Assembly: GCA_020343675.1 (NCBI GenBank)
Contig: CP070806.1
Location: forward strand, 4,473,231-4,505,869
Origin: Phycisphaerales bacterium
Lineage (GTDB): Bacteria > Planctomycetota > Phycisphaerae > Sedimentisphaerales > Anaerobacaceae
Reading direction: 5' to 3'
Length of the DNA stretch: 32,639 nt
In this document: positions 15,995 to 24,809 of the stretch, piece after piece
Numbering within the stretch: position 1 is the stretch's first letter
Layout of the letters: each line of letters starts with the position of its first letter
Notes under the pieces: model-generated
Databases searched by the model: none
What the model saw: only the letters and a program-made list of their open reading frames with translations
What the model was told of the DNA's origin: nothing
Made by a program: the position numbers and the translations under genes

Positions 15995-17107
15995 ATGGTC
16001 GGTTTGGTGGTTTTGGCGATAGCTCTGTTGGCAGGTTCGTTTGTGCTCTCGGCCGCTATGACGGCGGCGACGAGAAAACCGGCGCTCCGCGCGGGCTTTG
16101 TCGCTCACCCGGCCTCGGATCGGTACCACCGCAGCGTGATTCCCCTGGGGGGCGGCGTCGCCATTTTCGCCACACTCACAGCGGTCATCTTTGCGGCCAT
16201 CGTCGTCGTCAAGTTTCTCGTCGCCCCGGGCCGCTTGGGCTGGCTGGCCGAACGCAGCACAATCGACGCGGGCGATTTCCTGGCCCGGGTGGACGAACTT
16301 CTGGTGATATGGCTTTGCGTTCTCGTTCTTTTTCTGCTGGGTCTCTGGGACGACTGCAGGCATCTCGGGCCGTTCGTCAAGCTCGCCGTTCAATTCGCAG
16401 TGGCGGTCGCCGCCGCGGCGTTCGGGGAGATCCGCGTCGAGTTTTTCATCGAGAGCCGAGCCGTGACTTCCGTCCTCTCGGCCGTCTGGATTGTCCTGAT
16501 CATCAACGCGTTCAACTTCCTGGACAATATGGACGGCGCCTCGGCCGGCATCGCGGCCATCGTCAGCTCCATTCTGTTTGTCGCCGCGGCGTTCAGCGGG
16601 CAGATTCTCGTCGGGGGCCTGGCCCTTGTCTTTGTGGGCACGCTGCTGGGATTTCTGGTCTTTAATTTCCCACCCGCCAGGATATTCATGGGCGACGCCG
16701 GCTCGCTTGTCGTGGGCTTCTTCGTCGCCCTGCTGAGCCTGCGCACCACGTATTACCACCAGGCACAGAGCGGAGCGTGGTACCCGGTTTTTATGCCGCT
16801 GGTGGTGATGGCCGTGCCGCTGTACGATTTCATCAGCGTCACCCTGTTGCGGATCAGCCAGGGCAAAAGCCCGTTTGTCGGTGACACCCAGCATTTCTCG
16901 CACCGTTTGAAACGGCACGGCCTGACCGATACGCAGACCGTCCTCGTGCTGTATCTGGCGACGCTCTGCACCGGTCTCGGCGCCACGTTCCTTTACCAGG
17001 TCAACCGGGTCGGCGCGATTCTGATTCTCAGTCAGACCATTCTCGTATTGGCCATCATCGCCGTCTTTGAAACGACCGCCAAGAATGACAAAGCAACCCG
17101 CCCATAG
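15995..17107 (+). CDS. Polyprenyl-phosphate sugar-1-phosphate transferase (MraY/WecA/TagO family)
   Basis: This integral membrane protein of up to 370 residues has about ten hydrophobic spans and the family signatures in order: DRYHRSVIPLGGG (42-54), the Asp-Asp pair in LGLWDD (115-120), NAFNFLDNMDG (171-181), IFMGDAGS (230-237) and the cytoplasmic His loop DTQHFSHRLKRHG (297-309). It transfers an amino-sugar phosphate from a UDP-sugar to undecaprenyl phosphate, starting a surface polysaccharide or wall polymer. The His-rich loop resembles WecA/TagO more than MraY, and no peptidoglycan genes are nearby. ATG 15995 is the first in-frame start after a stop; GAGGG just before it would serve TTG 16004 or GTG 16007 better, so the start is uncertain by a few codons. 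Confidence 0.88.
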   Translation: MVGLVVLAIALLAGSFVLSAAMTAATRKPALRAGFVAHPASDRYHRSVIPLGGGVAIFATLTAVIFAAIVVVKFLVAPGRLGWLAERSTIDAGDFLARVDELLVIWLCVLVLFLLGLWDDCRHLGPFVKLAVQFAVAVAAAAFGEIRVEFFIESRAVTSVLSAVWIVLIINAFNFLDNMDGASAGIAAIVSSILFVAAAFSGQILVGGLALVFVGTLLGFLVFNFPPARIFMGDAGSLVVGFFVALLSLRTTYYHQAQSGAWYPVFMPLVVMAVPLYDFISVTLLRISQGKSPFVGDTQHFSHRLKRHGLTDTQTVLVLYLATLCTGLGATFLYQVNRVGAILILSQTILVLAIIAVFETTAKNDKATRP

Positions 17108-19418
17108 CAGTCCGCCCAGGAGCAGGCCCCTGGTGTATCTCGAATACATCCTGCTTGCTCTGTGCCTGTGTTCACTCGCACTGCGGGCCACGTTCGCCGA
17201 AAGCCCGGCGATGCAATCCAGCACTCTCGCATCGAATATCGACGACAGCATTTACAGTCTGTCGGTCTCCACGGTCCTGATTTTCTCATTTCTGTTGTGG
17301 CTGGTCTGGAGTCTGTGCAGCGGCAGACTCTCGTACCGCCCCGCCGGCACGGAAATCGGTCTGGCCATATTGGGACTCGCTGCCGTCGCCGGCGTCTTTG
17401 CGGCCGCAGACAAGCGATTGGCGCTGACCAGTATCACGACGCTTCTGGCGCCGCCGCTGATGGCCTTGCTGCTGGTGCAGATACTGGATTCGCAATCGAA
17501 GGTCAAACTCGTGCTGGCCGTCATTGCCGCTCTCGGCGCAGTATCGGCGTATCAATGCGCCGAGCAATTCTTCTTCAGCAATAAAATGACGATAGAGCAA
17601 TACGAGCAGGACCCCCAAAGCCTGCTCGATCCGATGGGCATAGAACCGGGCTCATTCCAGCAGTTCATGTTCGAGCACCGGCTCTACTCCGGCGGCGTTC
17701 GAGGCTTCTTCACGACGCGAAATTCCGCCGGCTCGTTCGCTCTGTGCGCCTTTGCCGCGGCTGTTGCCTTGTTCATCGAAAAGCTCAGGGACCGGAGATC
17801 CGATTCGGCCGGCCGCCGGTACCTTCTCGGCTGCGGCTTGGTCGCGGCGGTTATCCTGCTAAGCCTGCTGATGACGCGCAGCAAAGGGGCGATTGCCGGG
17901 CTGTTGCTCGCCATCGCGACGTCTGTCGTGCTTCTTCTGTTTGGCAACCGGCTGAGACCTTACAGAAAAATCATACTCGCCGCCTGTACCCTGCTGGTCA
18001 TTGCCGGCGGCTGGGCGATCGCCCGGTACGGGTTGAGCCACGGCCGACTGCCCGGCGGTAATTCAATGCTGGTCAGGTGGCAGTACTGGCGCGCCGCGGC
18101 GAAAATGTACGCCGACCATCCCATCGCCGGCGTCGGCCCGGGCAACTTCACACACTACTATCCGCGCTACAAGCCGGCGGCCGCTCTGGAATCCGTGGCC
18201 GATCCGCACAATTTCCCATTGAGCCTGATGACTCAATATGGCCCGCTCGGCCTGGTCGGGTTCTTAGCCATGATTCTCATCCCTCTCTGGAGGACGACTT
18301 CTCCTGGAGCTGAAGGGTCTGCGGCGCCAAGGGGCTCTGGTCAGCCCGCGTTCCGGACCTTCGCCACAGCCTTCGTCATAGTCATACCGATAGCGATGCT
18401 GCTCGTGCGCCCATTCCTCATGGATGCAGCCCCTGGAGAGTCACTCGAAGTGATGATGTATGTGATTGTCACAATGTACATCGCGCCGGCAGCTGTTTTT
18501 GTCGTCGGTTTCGTACTCTTGGCCGGGCCGTTGGGCGGCAGAGCCGAGACGGCCCGCAAGAAGCAGAATACCCACGTGGTCATCGCTTTGTCCTGCGCCG
18601 TGCTGGCGGTGGCTCTGCACAATCTGACGGACTTCGCCATTTTCGAGCCGGGCATATCGACTGCCTTATGGGCGATAATGGCCTGTCTTATCGCAACGAA
18701 CGCGCGCTCGAGCCAACGAGCGCCGCTCGTTCTCAAAGCGGCTCCGGCCGTGAAGCTGTCGGTGGTGGTCATGGCGTTGGCAACGACCTGCATCTACGTG
18801 AGCTATGTGCTCGCTCCCACCGCCGCAAGCACAGCCAAAATCGGACACGCGAATCAGGCGGTCTCCGCGGGGCGCATCGATAACGCTCACCGACTTTTAC
18901 AAAAAGCCGGCGAGGATGACACTCTCAGCGCCGCGGCACTGTCCCTCGACGGCCGCTTGTATCTGCATCATTTCCAGTTGACCCAGGGCGCCAATCCGGA
19001 CTTGCTGCTGCGAGCCGCTGAGTCTCTGAGGACCGCAATCAGTCGCAACGACGCCGCGTTCAAAGACTTCGAGCGGCTGACGGATGCCTATTGCACGCTG
19101 GCCGAGGTGGGCAGGGATCACGAGAAGACCGACTGGTTGAATAAGGCCTTTGACGCGGGCTCGCGTGCCATCGAGCGTTATCCCGGCTGCGGTCGGTTGC
19201 ACTCCAAACTCGCACAAGTCGCCGAGCAATTAGGCGAGAGCAGGACAGCCATCGAACACTATAAGAAAGCCATTGAAATAGAAGATGAATATCGTGGGCA
19301 ATTCCGCCTGATGTACCCCGAAAGGGAAAAGATCGTCAGCCGCCTTGGCGAGGACGCCTATCAGCTCGCCATCAAGCGAATGAGGGAGCTTTCTGAGCCG
19401 TCGCAAGAGCTCCGTTAA
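17085..19418 (+). CDS. O-antigen ligase / Wzy-like polymerase with C-terminal TPR domain
   Basis: This membrane protein of about 777 residues has roughly 12 hydrophobic spans. The Wzy_C-type loop at residues 327-400 includes NSMLVRWQYWRAAAKMYADH, PIAGVGPGNF and DPHNFPLSL, with the conserved Arg and His of O-antigen ligases and polymerases. The last 200 residues are soluble and helical with TPR-like repeats (for example SRTAIEHYKKAIEIEDEY). Together with the overlapping upstream transferase gene (23-base overlap) it suggests synthesis of a surface glycan. ATG 17085 is chosen because the TTG 18 bases upstream lies deeper in the previous gene. Its TAA overlaps the stop of the convergent yebC gene by 4 bases, the two stop codons sharing TTAA. 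Confidence 0.85.
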   Translation: MTKQPAHSSPPRSRPLVYLEYILLALCLCSLALRATFAESPAMQSSTLASNIDDSIYSLSVSTVLIFSFLLWLVWSLCSGRLSYRPAGTEIGLAILGLAAVAGVFAAADKRLALTSITTLLAPPLMALLLVQILDSQSKVKLVLAVIAALGAVSAYQCAEQFFFSNKMTIEQYEQDPQSLLDPMGIEPGSFQQFMFEHRLYSGGVRGFFTTRNSAGSFALCAFAAAVALFIEKLRDRRSDSAGRRYLLGCGLVAAVILLSLLMTRSKGAIAGLLLAIATSVVLLLFGNRLRPYRKIILAACTLLVIAGGWAIARYGLSHGRLPGGNSMLVRWQYWRAAAKMYADHPIAGVGPGNFTHYYPRYKPAAALESVADPHNFPLSLMTQYGPLGLVGFLAMILIPLWRTTSPGAEGSAAPRGSGQPAFRTFATAFVIVIPIAMLLVRPFLMDAAPGESLEVMMYVIVTMYIAPAAVFVVGFVLLAGPLGGRAETARKKQNTHVVIALSCAVLAVALHNLTDFAIFEPGISTALWAIMACLIATNARSSQRAPLVLKAAPAVKLSVVVMALATTCIYVSYVLAPTAASTAKIGHANQAVSAGRIDNAHRLLQKAGEDDTLSAAALSLDGRLYLHHFQLTQGANPDLLLRAAESLRTAISRNDAAFKDFERLTDAYCTLAEVGRDHEKTDWLNKAFDAGSRAIERYPGCGRLHSKLAQVAEQLGESRTAIEHYKKAIEIEDEYRGQFRLMYPEREKIVSRLGEDAYQLAIKRMRELSEPSQELR

Positions 19419-20164
19419 GAAATGCGAGCGATAGTCTCCTCGGGGATATCGAAGTTTGCATAGGTGTTCTGCACGTCGTCGTGATCTTCGAAAGCCTCCA
19501 TCAGCGAAAGAATCCTCTTTGCAGTATGGTCATCGCCGATATCGATGGTGTTTTGAGGGACCATTGAGATTTCCGTGACCTCGGTCGCGATTTCCTTCTC
19601 CTGCAACGTGCTCTTGAGTTGTTCATAAGCACCGGGCTCGCAGGTAATCTCGAAAACCTCGCCCGTATTCTGCATATCGTCGGCCCCGGCGTTCAGGGCG
19701 ATTTCCAGAAGCTGCTCCTCGTCGGTGTTGGCGGTATTGACGGTGATCAGCCCCTTCTTCGTAAACATCCAGTTGACGCAGCCGGTCGTTCCCAGCGAGC
19801 CGCCGTGCTTCTCAAAAAGTCTCTTAATCTCCGGGCCGGTTCGATTGCGGTTGTCCGTCAGAGCCTCGACCATAATCGCCACCCCGCCCGGGCCGTAGCC
19901 TTCGTACAGCACTTCCTCGAAACTGGTTCCCTCTAACTCGCCCGTGCCCTTCTTGACCGCTTTTTCGATGGTGTCTTTGGGCATATTAGCGGCCTTGGCC
20001 TTGTCGATGGCGTAGCGCAGGGACAGGTTCGCAGCCGGATCACCACCGCCCTGCTTGGCCGCGACGATAATCATTCGGGCGATTTTGCTCCAGACCTTGC
20101 CCCGTTTTGCATCGGCGGCGGCCTTCTTATATTTTATGCCCGCCCAGTGTGAATGACCTGACAT
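19415..20164 (-). CDS. yebC: YebC/PmpR-family DNA-binding regulator / translation factor
   Basis: The 249-residue protein has the family N-terminus SGHSHWAGIKYKKAAADAKR, then ARMIIVAAKQGGGDPAANL, ANMPKDTIEKAVKKGTGE, YEGYGPGGVAIMVEALTDNR and the acidic C-terminal region. YebC proteins were first described as transcription regulators and more recently linked to relief of ribosome stalling. ATG 20164 is selected because AGGAG precedes it and it matches the usual start; the frame extends 12 codons further upstream without homology. It is convergent with the O-antigen ligase gene and appears to be a single-gene unit. Confidence 0.95.
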   Translation of the reverse strand: MSGHSHWAGIKYKKAAADAKRGKVWSKIARMIIVAAKQGGGDPAANLSLRYAIDKAKAANMPKDTIEKAVKKGTGELEGTSFEEVLYEGYGPGGVAIMVEALTDNRNRTGPEIKRLFEKHGGSLGTTGCVNWMFTKKGLITVNTANTDEEQLLEIALNAGADDMQNTGEVFEITCEPGAYEQLKSTLQEKEIATEVTEISMVPQNTIDIGDDHTAKRILSLMEAFEDHDDVQNTYANFDIPEETIARIS

Positions 20165-20223
20165 ACGCGCTCCTGACCAATCCCAAGAACATAGAACCAC
20201 AAATTATGAATTCACAGCCGCGC

Positions 20224-20229
20224 ATTATA
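20224..20229 (-). promoter_or_regulatory. Putative -10 element of yebC
   Basis: The minus strand reads TATAAT here, about 60 bases upstream of ATG 20164. No convincing -35 is seen at 16-18 bp, so support rests on the -10 and its position. Confidence 0.45.
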
Positions 20230-20366
20230 CGCCTTTTTCGGCCTTGGGTAAGACTTTTTTTGAAGAAATGTCCGCCGGAAAGCTGCCCCCGGATTCTCCG
20301 AAATCTGGCGAAAAGCGGTATCCCCGTAAAAACGCCGCTTGCAGTGTACGGAACCTTAGATTCTCC

Positions 20367-20395
20367 TTGACGCAGGGGGACGGATCTGATACAAA
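20367..20395 (+). promoter_or_regulatory. Putative promoter for the LamG-domain gene
   Basis: TTGACG (20367-20372), 17-bp spacer, TACAAA (20390-20395). Transcription from here would give a leader of about 330 bases. Confidence 0.45.
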
Positions 20396-20612
20396 TAAGG
20401 TAAGCAACGGTTGGCAGTCTCCGGGCTGTCAGGGGCGCGGTTTTTGTGTGTGAGCGCGTGTAATCGCTCCTGGCAGATCCCAGTATCAGTCACGACCACC
20501 GGAGTCGTATGCGGCCTTGCCACGCTCCGCCTGGGATGGCTGGGCCACAGGGGCACTTCGGAGATGAGGATTCTTGCCAAATCGATGATATGAGTTGTTG
20601 GCTTGTGTAAGG

Positions 20613-20624
20613 AAGGAGGTGATC
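20613..20624 (+). promoter_or_regulatory. Extended Shine-Dalgarno-like sequence without a nearby start codon
   Basis: AAGGAGGTGATC would pair over 12 bases with the usual 3' tail of bacterial 16S rRNA. No ATG, GTG or TTG lies 4-12 bases downstream; the nearest ATG (20639) is 19 bases from AGGAGG and opens only ten codons. The LamG gene has its own ribosome site (GAAGGAGG) about 100 bases later. Confidence 0.45.
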
Positions 20625-20728
20625 GACAGTCACGAAGCATGCCTGGGCAGTCAGATTTCAACACGCAGTAAAGACGGACTCATTGTTAAGGTTTCTTTGG
20701 CAACTCTTTTTTCTGAAGGAGGATTATT

Positions 20729-23515
20729 GTGTGCAAAGAATTGATTTGTGTAGCTTCTCTTGTCGTGGTGTTGAGCCTTGCCGGAAGCACTTCGGCTGAT
20801 CTGGTGGCACACTGGAAATTCGACGATGGTTCCGGCACGACGGCCGTTGATTCTTCCGGCAATGGCTATCATGCCATCCTCGTTGACAACCCAGAGTGGG
20901 TGCCGGGAAAGATAGGCCCCTTTGCGCTTAACCTTGAGGCCGGCGGCTACGGAGGGATTCGGGGAATGTTCTACCAGAGCAGCGGAATTCCGGAAGTGAC
21001 CGTCTGCGCCTGGATCCGTACAAGTAGTGGGTCCGGCCAGTTCATTGCCTCATTTGACCGCAACGAGTACTGGCGCCTGGCGCTCTCCACAGAAAGTGCC
21101 GCTACAGGGCAGGTCGGCTGGCACGTGAGGACCGATGCCGGACAGAGTGACTACGCCAGCGGCGCGCCCTTGAACGACGGTCAGTGGCACCACGTATGTG
21201 GTGTCTTTGACAATGGAACCTCGACCATCTATATCGACGGCGAACCTGAGCCATCGACGCAGTTGGGTTCGACAATGGGCAGGAATACTCTGCGCTATGG
21301 TTATATAGGCAAGAACTCTGAGGCAGCCGTTGAAAACCAGGCCGGTCCCACTGGGAACCCACTCGACGGTGACCTTGATGATTTGCGCATCTACGACCAC
21401 GCGCTGACGCAGGCAGAGATTAGACAGGCCATGAAAGGTCTGCCCCCAGGTGTGGCCACAGACCCAAGTCCTGGCGATGAGGCGACCGATGTGCCGCGAG
21501 AGGTTGTTCTCAGTTGGAAACCGGGAGAATTCGCGCCGGCCGTCAATGGGCACAGAGTCTATTTCGGCGAGAGCTTTAATGACGTCAATGACGGCATTGG
21601 TGGCACCACCGTTAGTACCACCAGCTACGCTCTGCCCGAACGCCTTGATCTCGAGACCACCTACTACTGGCGGGTCGATGAGGTTAATGCCCCGCCGGAC
21701 TCTGCGGTGCACAAGGGTGAGATTTGGTATTTCACGACCGAACTCGTTGCCTATCCTCTCGATGGTGCGAAGATCACCGCCACGGCCTCGAGTTCGGGCC
21801 AGGCCGAATTGGGTCCTCAAAATACCATCAATGGTTCCGGACTGGATGAGAAAAACTTGCACTCGACAGTAGCCGATGATATGTGGCTCAGCGGCAACGA
21901 GCTGGCCGGGGCATGGATCCAATACGAGTTCGACAAGGTGCACAAGCTGCACGAGATGTGGGTGTGGAATGCCAATCAGAGTTTTGAGGGGCTTTTCGGT
22001 TTCGGGTTCAAGGATGTGACGGTCGAGTATTCCGCCAACGGCGTCGATTGGACGGCCTTGGCCGGCATCTCTGAATTTGCCAGAGCACCCGGTACGGTTG
22101 GATACGCACACAATACCACGGTTGACTTCGGCGGTGCGGCGGCAAAGTACGTCAAGCTGACCGCTGCGAGCAACTGGGGAGGCATCCTGCCCCAATACGG
22201 TCTCAGTGAGGTTCGCTTCTTCGCCGTCCCTGTCAGCGCCAGGAAGCCCTCGCCCGAGTCCGGGGCGGCCGACATGGCCGTGGATGGGACCCTGAGCTGG
22301 CGACCGGGCCGAGGGGCAGCCACGCATGATGTGTATCTGAGCACCGATGAGCAGGCGGTGATCGACGGCACGGCCCCGGCGGTTACCGTGCCCGATGCGA
22401 GCTACAGTTCCCCCCTCGATCTGGCCAGCACATACTACTGGCGGATTGACGAGGTCAACGAAGCCGAGACGCCCACGACGTGGCAAGGCGATGTCTGGGA
22501 TTTTGCGACACAGGAATCTATTGTTGTGGAGGACTTCGAGGACTACAACGACTATCCGCCCCACGAGATCTACACGACGTGGCTGGATGGCTATGAGAAC
22601 CCCGCAAACGGCTCCCAGGTCGGTTATCTCATGCCTCCTATTGCTGAGACTGGGACCGTTCACGGCGGCGAGCAATCCATGCCGTTGCTCTACAGCAACA
22701 CCGGCGGGGCCGCGTACTCAGAGACCGAACGCACCTTTGCCGTTCCGCAGGATTGGACCAAACACGGCATTCAGACACTGGTGTTGTACTTCCACGGGAC
22801 TGCGGGCAATACCGGGCAGTTGTATGTGAAGGTTAACGGCGTCAAGGTGGTCTTTCCCGGCGATGCGGCCGCCATGCAGTTGTTCCGGTGGCAGCAGTGG
22901 AATATCGACCTGGCATCGTTGGGTGTGAACCTGGCGAGCGTCACGAAGCTGGCACTTGGCATTGACGGCAACGGCGCCGCCGGTACATTGTACGTTGACG
23001 ACATCGTGCTGTATCGGCTGGCTCCCGAGATTGTCGTTTCCTCGGAAGAGCTCTGGATCGAGGCAGAGGCGGCCGATACGATTACCGCACCGATGCTGGT
23101 TTACGATGATCCTCTGGCATCGGGCGGTAAGTACATCGGCACAACGGACGATGTCGGTGACAGCAGTGATAGTCCGCCTGCTGACGGTATCGCAACGTAC
23201 AATTTCACAGTCCAGGGTGGAACCTACAAGGTCAGTTGCCGCATCATCATCCCCAGCGGCGACTCCTTCTGGGTCCGCATCCCGGGCGCTACCAATCTGA
23301 CACCGGGCGAAGACCCTGACAACCCCGGCACTGGCTGGGTGAGGTGGAGCGACCCTCCAGACTCGACCGGCTGGTACTGGTACGATGTCTTCAGCGGCGA
23401 TCATGGTACAGAGGCGGCAAATTGGACGCTGCCGGCCGGGGCCTATACTCTGGAAATCGCTCGCCGTGAAGACGGTGCGCTGCTGGACGCTATCGTGATT
23501 TCAAAGGTTGACTAA
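20729..23515 (+). CDS. Large exported protein with LamG, FnIII-like, F5/8C and CBM-like domains
   Basis: The 928-residue protein starts at GTG 20729, seven bases after GAAGGAGG. A signal peptide covers about residues 1-23 (cleavage near TSA-DL). Then come a LamG/concanavalin fold (24-236, beginning LVAHWKFDDGSGT and ending DDLRIYDHALTQAEI), an FnIII-like segment (240-335), a discoidin F5/8 type C domain (341-500, with ASSSGQ, WIQYEFDKVHKLHEMWVWN and SEVRFF), a second FnIII-like segment (505-595), a jelly-roll carbohydrate-binding-like domain (599-768, VEDFEDYNDY to YVDDIVLY) and a CBM6-like domain (775-928). The two FnIII-like parts share TYYWR(V/I)DEVN. No catalytic domain, sortase motif or PEP-CTERM tail is seen. 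It probably binds polysaccharide outside the cell or at its surface. Confidence 0.85.
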   Translation: MCKELICVASLVVVLSLAGSTSADLVAHWKFDDGSGTTAVDSSGNGYHAILVDNPEWVPGKIGPFALNLEAGGYGGIRGMFYQSSGIPEVTVCAWIRTSSGSGQFIASFDRNEYWRLALSTESAATGQVGWHVRTDAGQSDYASGAPLNDGQWHHVCGVFDNGTSTIYIDGEPEPSTQLGSTMGRNTLRYGYIGKNSEAAVENQAGPTGNPLDGDLDDLRIYDHALTQAEIRQAMKGLPPGVATDPSPGDEATDVPREVVLSWKPGEFAPAVNGHRVYFGESFNDVNDGIGGTTVSTTSYALPERLDLETTYYWRVDEVNAPPDSAVHKGEIWYFTTELVAYPLDGAKITATASSSGQAELGPQNTINGSGLDEKNLHSTVADDMWLSGNELAGAWIQYEFDKVHKLHEMWVWNANQSFEGLFGFGFKDVTVEYSANGVDWTALAGISEFARAPGTVGYAHNTTVDFGGAAAKYVKLTAASNWGGILPQYGLSEVRFFAVPVSARKPSPESGAADMAVDGTLSWRPGRGAATHDVYLSTDEQAVIDGTAPAVTVPDASYSSPLDLASTYYWRIDEVNEAETPTTWQGDVWDFATQESIVVEDFEDYNDYPPHEIYTTWLDGYENPANGSQVGYLMPPIAETGTVHGGEQSMPLLYSNTGGAAYSETERTFAVPQDWTKHGIQTLVLYFHGTAGNTGQLYVKVNGVKVVFPGDAAAMQLFRWQQWNIDLASLGVNLASVTKLALGIDGNGAAGTLYVDDIVLYRLAPEIVVSSEELWIEAEAADTITAPMLVYDDPLASGGKYIGTTDDVGDSSDSPPADGIATYNFTVQGGTYKVSCRIIIPSGDSFWVRIPGATNLTPGEDPDNPGTGWVRWSDPPDSTGWYWYDVFSGDHGTEAANWTLPAGAYTLEIARREDGALLDAIVISKVD

Positions 23516-23598
23516 GCGTCGTAGCCGGACGCCCTTGCTGTGGGGTTTTGCAGGGCAGCGCGAGCCCAGCGGGGCGGACGGCAGAATGTGTATCACTT

Positions 23599-23633
23599 CG
23601 GGGCCCGCACCGAATCAATCGGTGCAGGCCCCG
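23599..23633 (+). terminator. Strong 3' hairpin after the LamG gene
   Basis: CGGGGCC (23599-23605) and GCACCGA (23607-23613) pair with TCGGTGC (23619-23625) and GGCCCCG (23627-23633), with one C/A mismatch and a five-base loop. Only a loose pyrimidine tract (CTTGTCTT) follows, so it may stop transcription or protect the 3' end. The remaining sequence up to the tatC stop at 23792 shows no gene. Confidence 0.6.
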
Positions 23634-23791
23634 CTTGTCTTGGCCCATATCGCGGAGGTATGATCGTGCCGGAGCAATCGACGCAGGATGAGGGGATCAA
23701 GGTGCTTCTCGTGTATTCGCAGAAGGTGCAGGGTATTGTCAATCTTGCCGCAGGGCACACGTGCGATTCACCCGGCGCCGGCGGTCACAGA

Positions 23792-24793
23792 CTATTTGGC
23801 AGTGTCCTGCGACTTCTCCTTGCGCTGCGCGAGCCAGCTCAGCAGTATCCCCAATTCAAACAGAGCGTAGAGCGGTATGGCCAGCGTGATCTGAGAGATA
23901 ACATCCGGCGGCGTGGCGATTGCAGCGGTGGCAAACATAGCGATGATGACGTACTTCCTCGAGGCCTTCAGGCTCTCGATCGAGATCAATCCCGTCCTGT
24001 TCAAAACGAAAATAGCGATCGGCGTCTGAAAGCCGAGCCCGAAGACGAGCATGAGCATCGTCACGAAAGAGATATATTTCTGGAAGGTCCAATTGGCCGA
24101 GACGCCTATGTACTCGCCAAAGCCGAGAAAGAACCTCAGCGATATCGGGGCGACCACAAGAAGAAAAAACAGGGCGCCGATGACGAATAGTGCCGTGGAG
24201 AAAGGCACCGCGATACGGACGTATCGTCTCTCATTCGCATAGAGACCGGCGGCGACAAACATCCACAACTGATAGAATACCCAGGGCGACGAGATGATCA
24301 GGCCTGAGATCAGACTTATCTTCATGAACCCTATGAATGCGTCGGCCGGAGCAAGCACGCCCAGCTTTTGCGAGGCTGCAGAGTGCACATTGGCCACGGC
24401 GGCGACGTAGTTCGGGTCGTTGGCAAGCGATTCGACGGTGTCGGCGTAAATCTTCTGCGCGTATGTCACGACATTCGGGTCGATCTCAGGGGTGTTCGGG
24501 TCGGAGTCGATCGCCCCAAGCATGTTGTTGAAAAATGCGCGTGAGAGATACGTCCACGGGGCCTGGAATTCCTCCACCTTCGATTCGCCGTACCTCTCCA
24601 TAATCCTGTTATATGGGCCTTCGATAAACGCGATAATTCGCCTCCCAAAGAACAGGCAAATTACGGTTCCGACAAGCAGCCCGAGGATAGCGAGGATCAG
24701 CCGGGCGCGCAGCTCCTCAAGGTGGTCGCCCAAACTCATGGTGGTCTCAAGAGGGTCGGCTGGCTTTTTCTTCTTCTTTCCCTTTTCGCCCAT
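23792..24793 (-). CDS. tatC: Twin-arginine translocase subunit TatC with large periplasmic insertion
   Basis: TatC is the multispan receptor for twin-arginine signal peptides in the inner membrane. The 333-residue protein, longer than the usual 240-260, begins with a Lys-rich segment, then LGDHLEELRARL (21-32), with the Glu that contacts the RR motif. The first span is at about 33-50. Between it and the second span (from about 157) lies an extra loop of roughly 75 residues (about 65-140, VEEFQAPWTYLSRAFFNNML onward). The rest matches TatC, including FYQLWMFVAAGLY, ERRY, FGLGFQTPI and TPPDVISQ. It follows tatA by 16 bases in one operon. The Tat-type signal of the protein at 14479 is a likely substrate in this window. 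Confidence 0.93.
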   Translation of the reverse strand: MGEKGKKKKKPADPLETTMSLGDHLEELRARLILAILGLLVGTVICLFFGRRIIAFIEGPYNRIMERYGESKVEEFQAPWTYLSRAFFNNMLGAIDSDPNTPEIDPNVVTYAQKIYADTVESLANDPNYVAAVANVHSAASQKLGVLAPADAFIGFMKISLISGLIISSPWVFYQLWMFVAAGLYANERRYVRIAVPFSTALFVIGALFFLLVVAPISLRFFLGFGEYIGVSANWTFQKYISFVTMLMLVFGLGFQTPIAIFVLNRTGLISIESLKASRKYVIIAMFATAAIATPPDVISQITLAIPLYALFELGILLSWLAQRKEKSQDTAK

Positions 24794-24809
24794 TTGCAGA
24801 CAAGGTGGT

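Larger units (their letters stand above)
20165..20728. other. 564-bp gap between yebC and the LamG gene
   Basis: The short frames in this gap do not look coding. It holds a minus-strand -10 for yebC (20224-20229), a plus-strand promoter candidate (20367-20395), a leader of over 300 bases for the LamG gene, and an unusually long Shine-Dalgarno-like sequence at 20613-20624. The long leader could contain a structured regulatory RNA, but none was recognised. Confidence 0.5.

Noticed and set aside
15845..17251. 468-codon minus-strand frame over the WecA-like gene
   Set aside because: The translation is a low-complexity mix of Asp, Arg, Gln and Gly, as produced by reading a membrane-protein gene backwards.
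23640..23791. Possible small gene or 4.5S-like RNA between the LamG gene and tatC
   Set aside because: No ribosome site, no convincing frame, and none of the conserved loop sequences of the signal recognition particle RNA were found.
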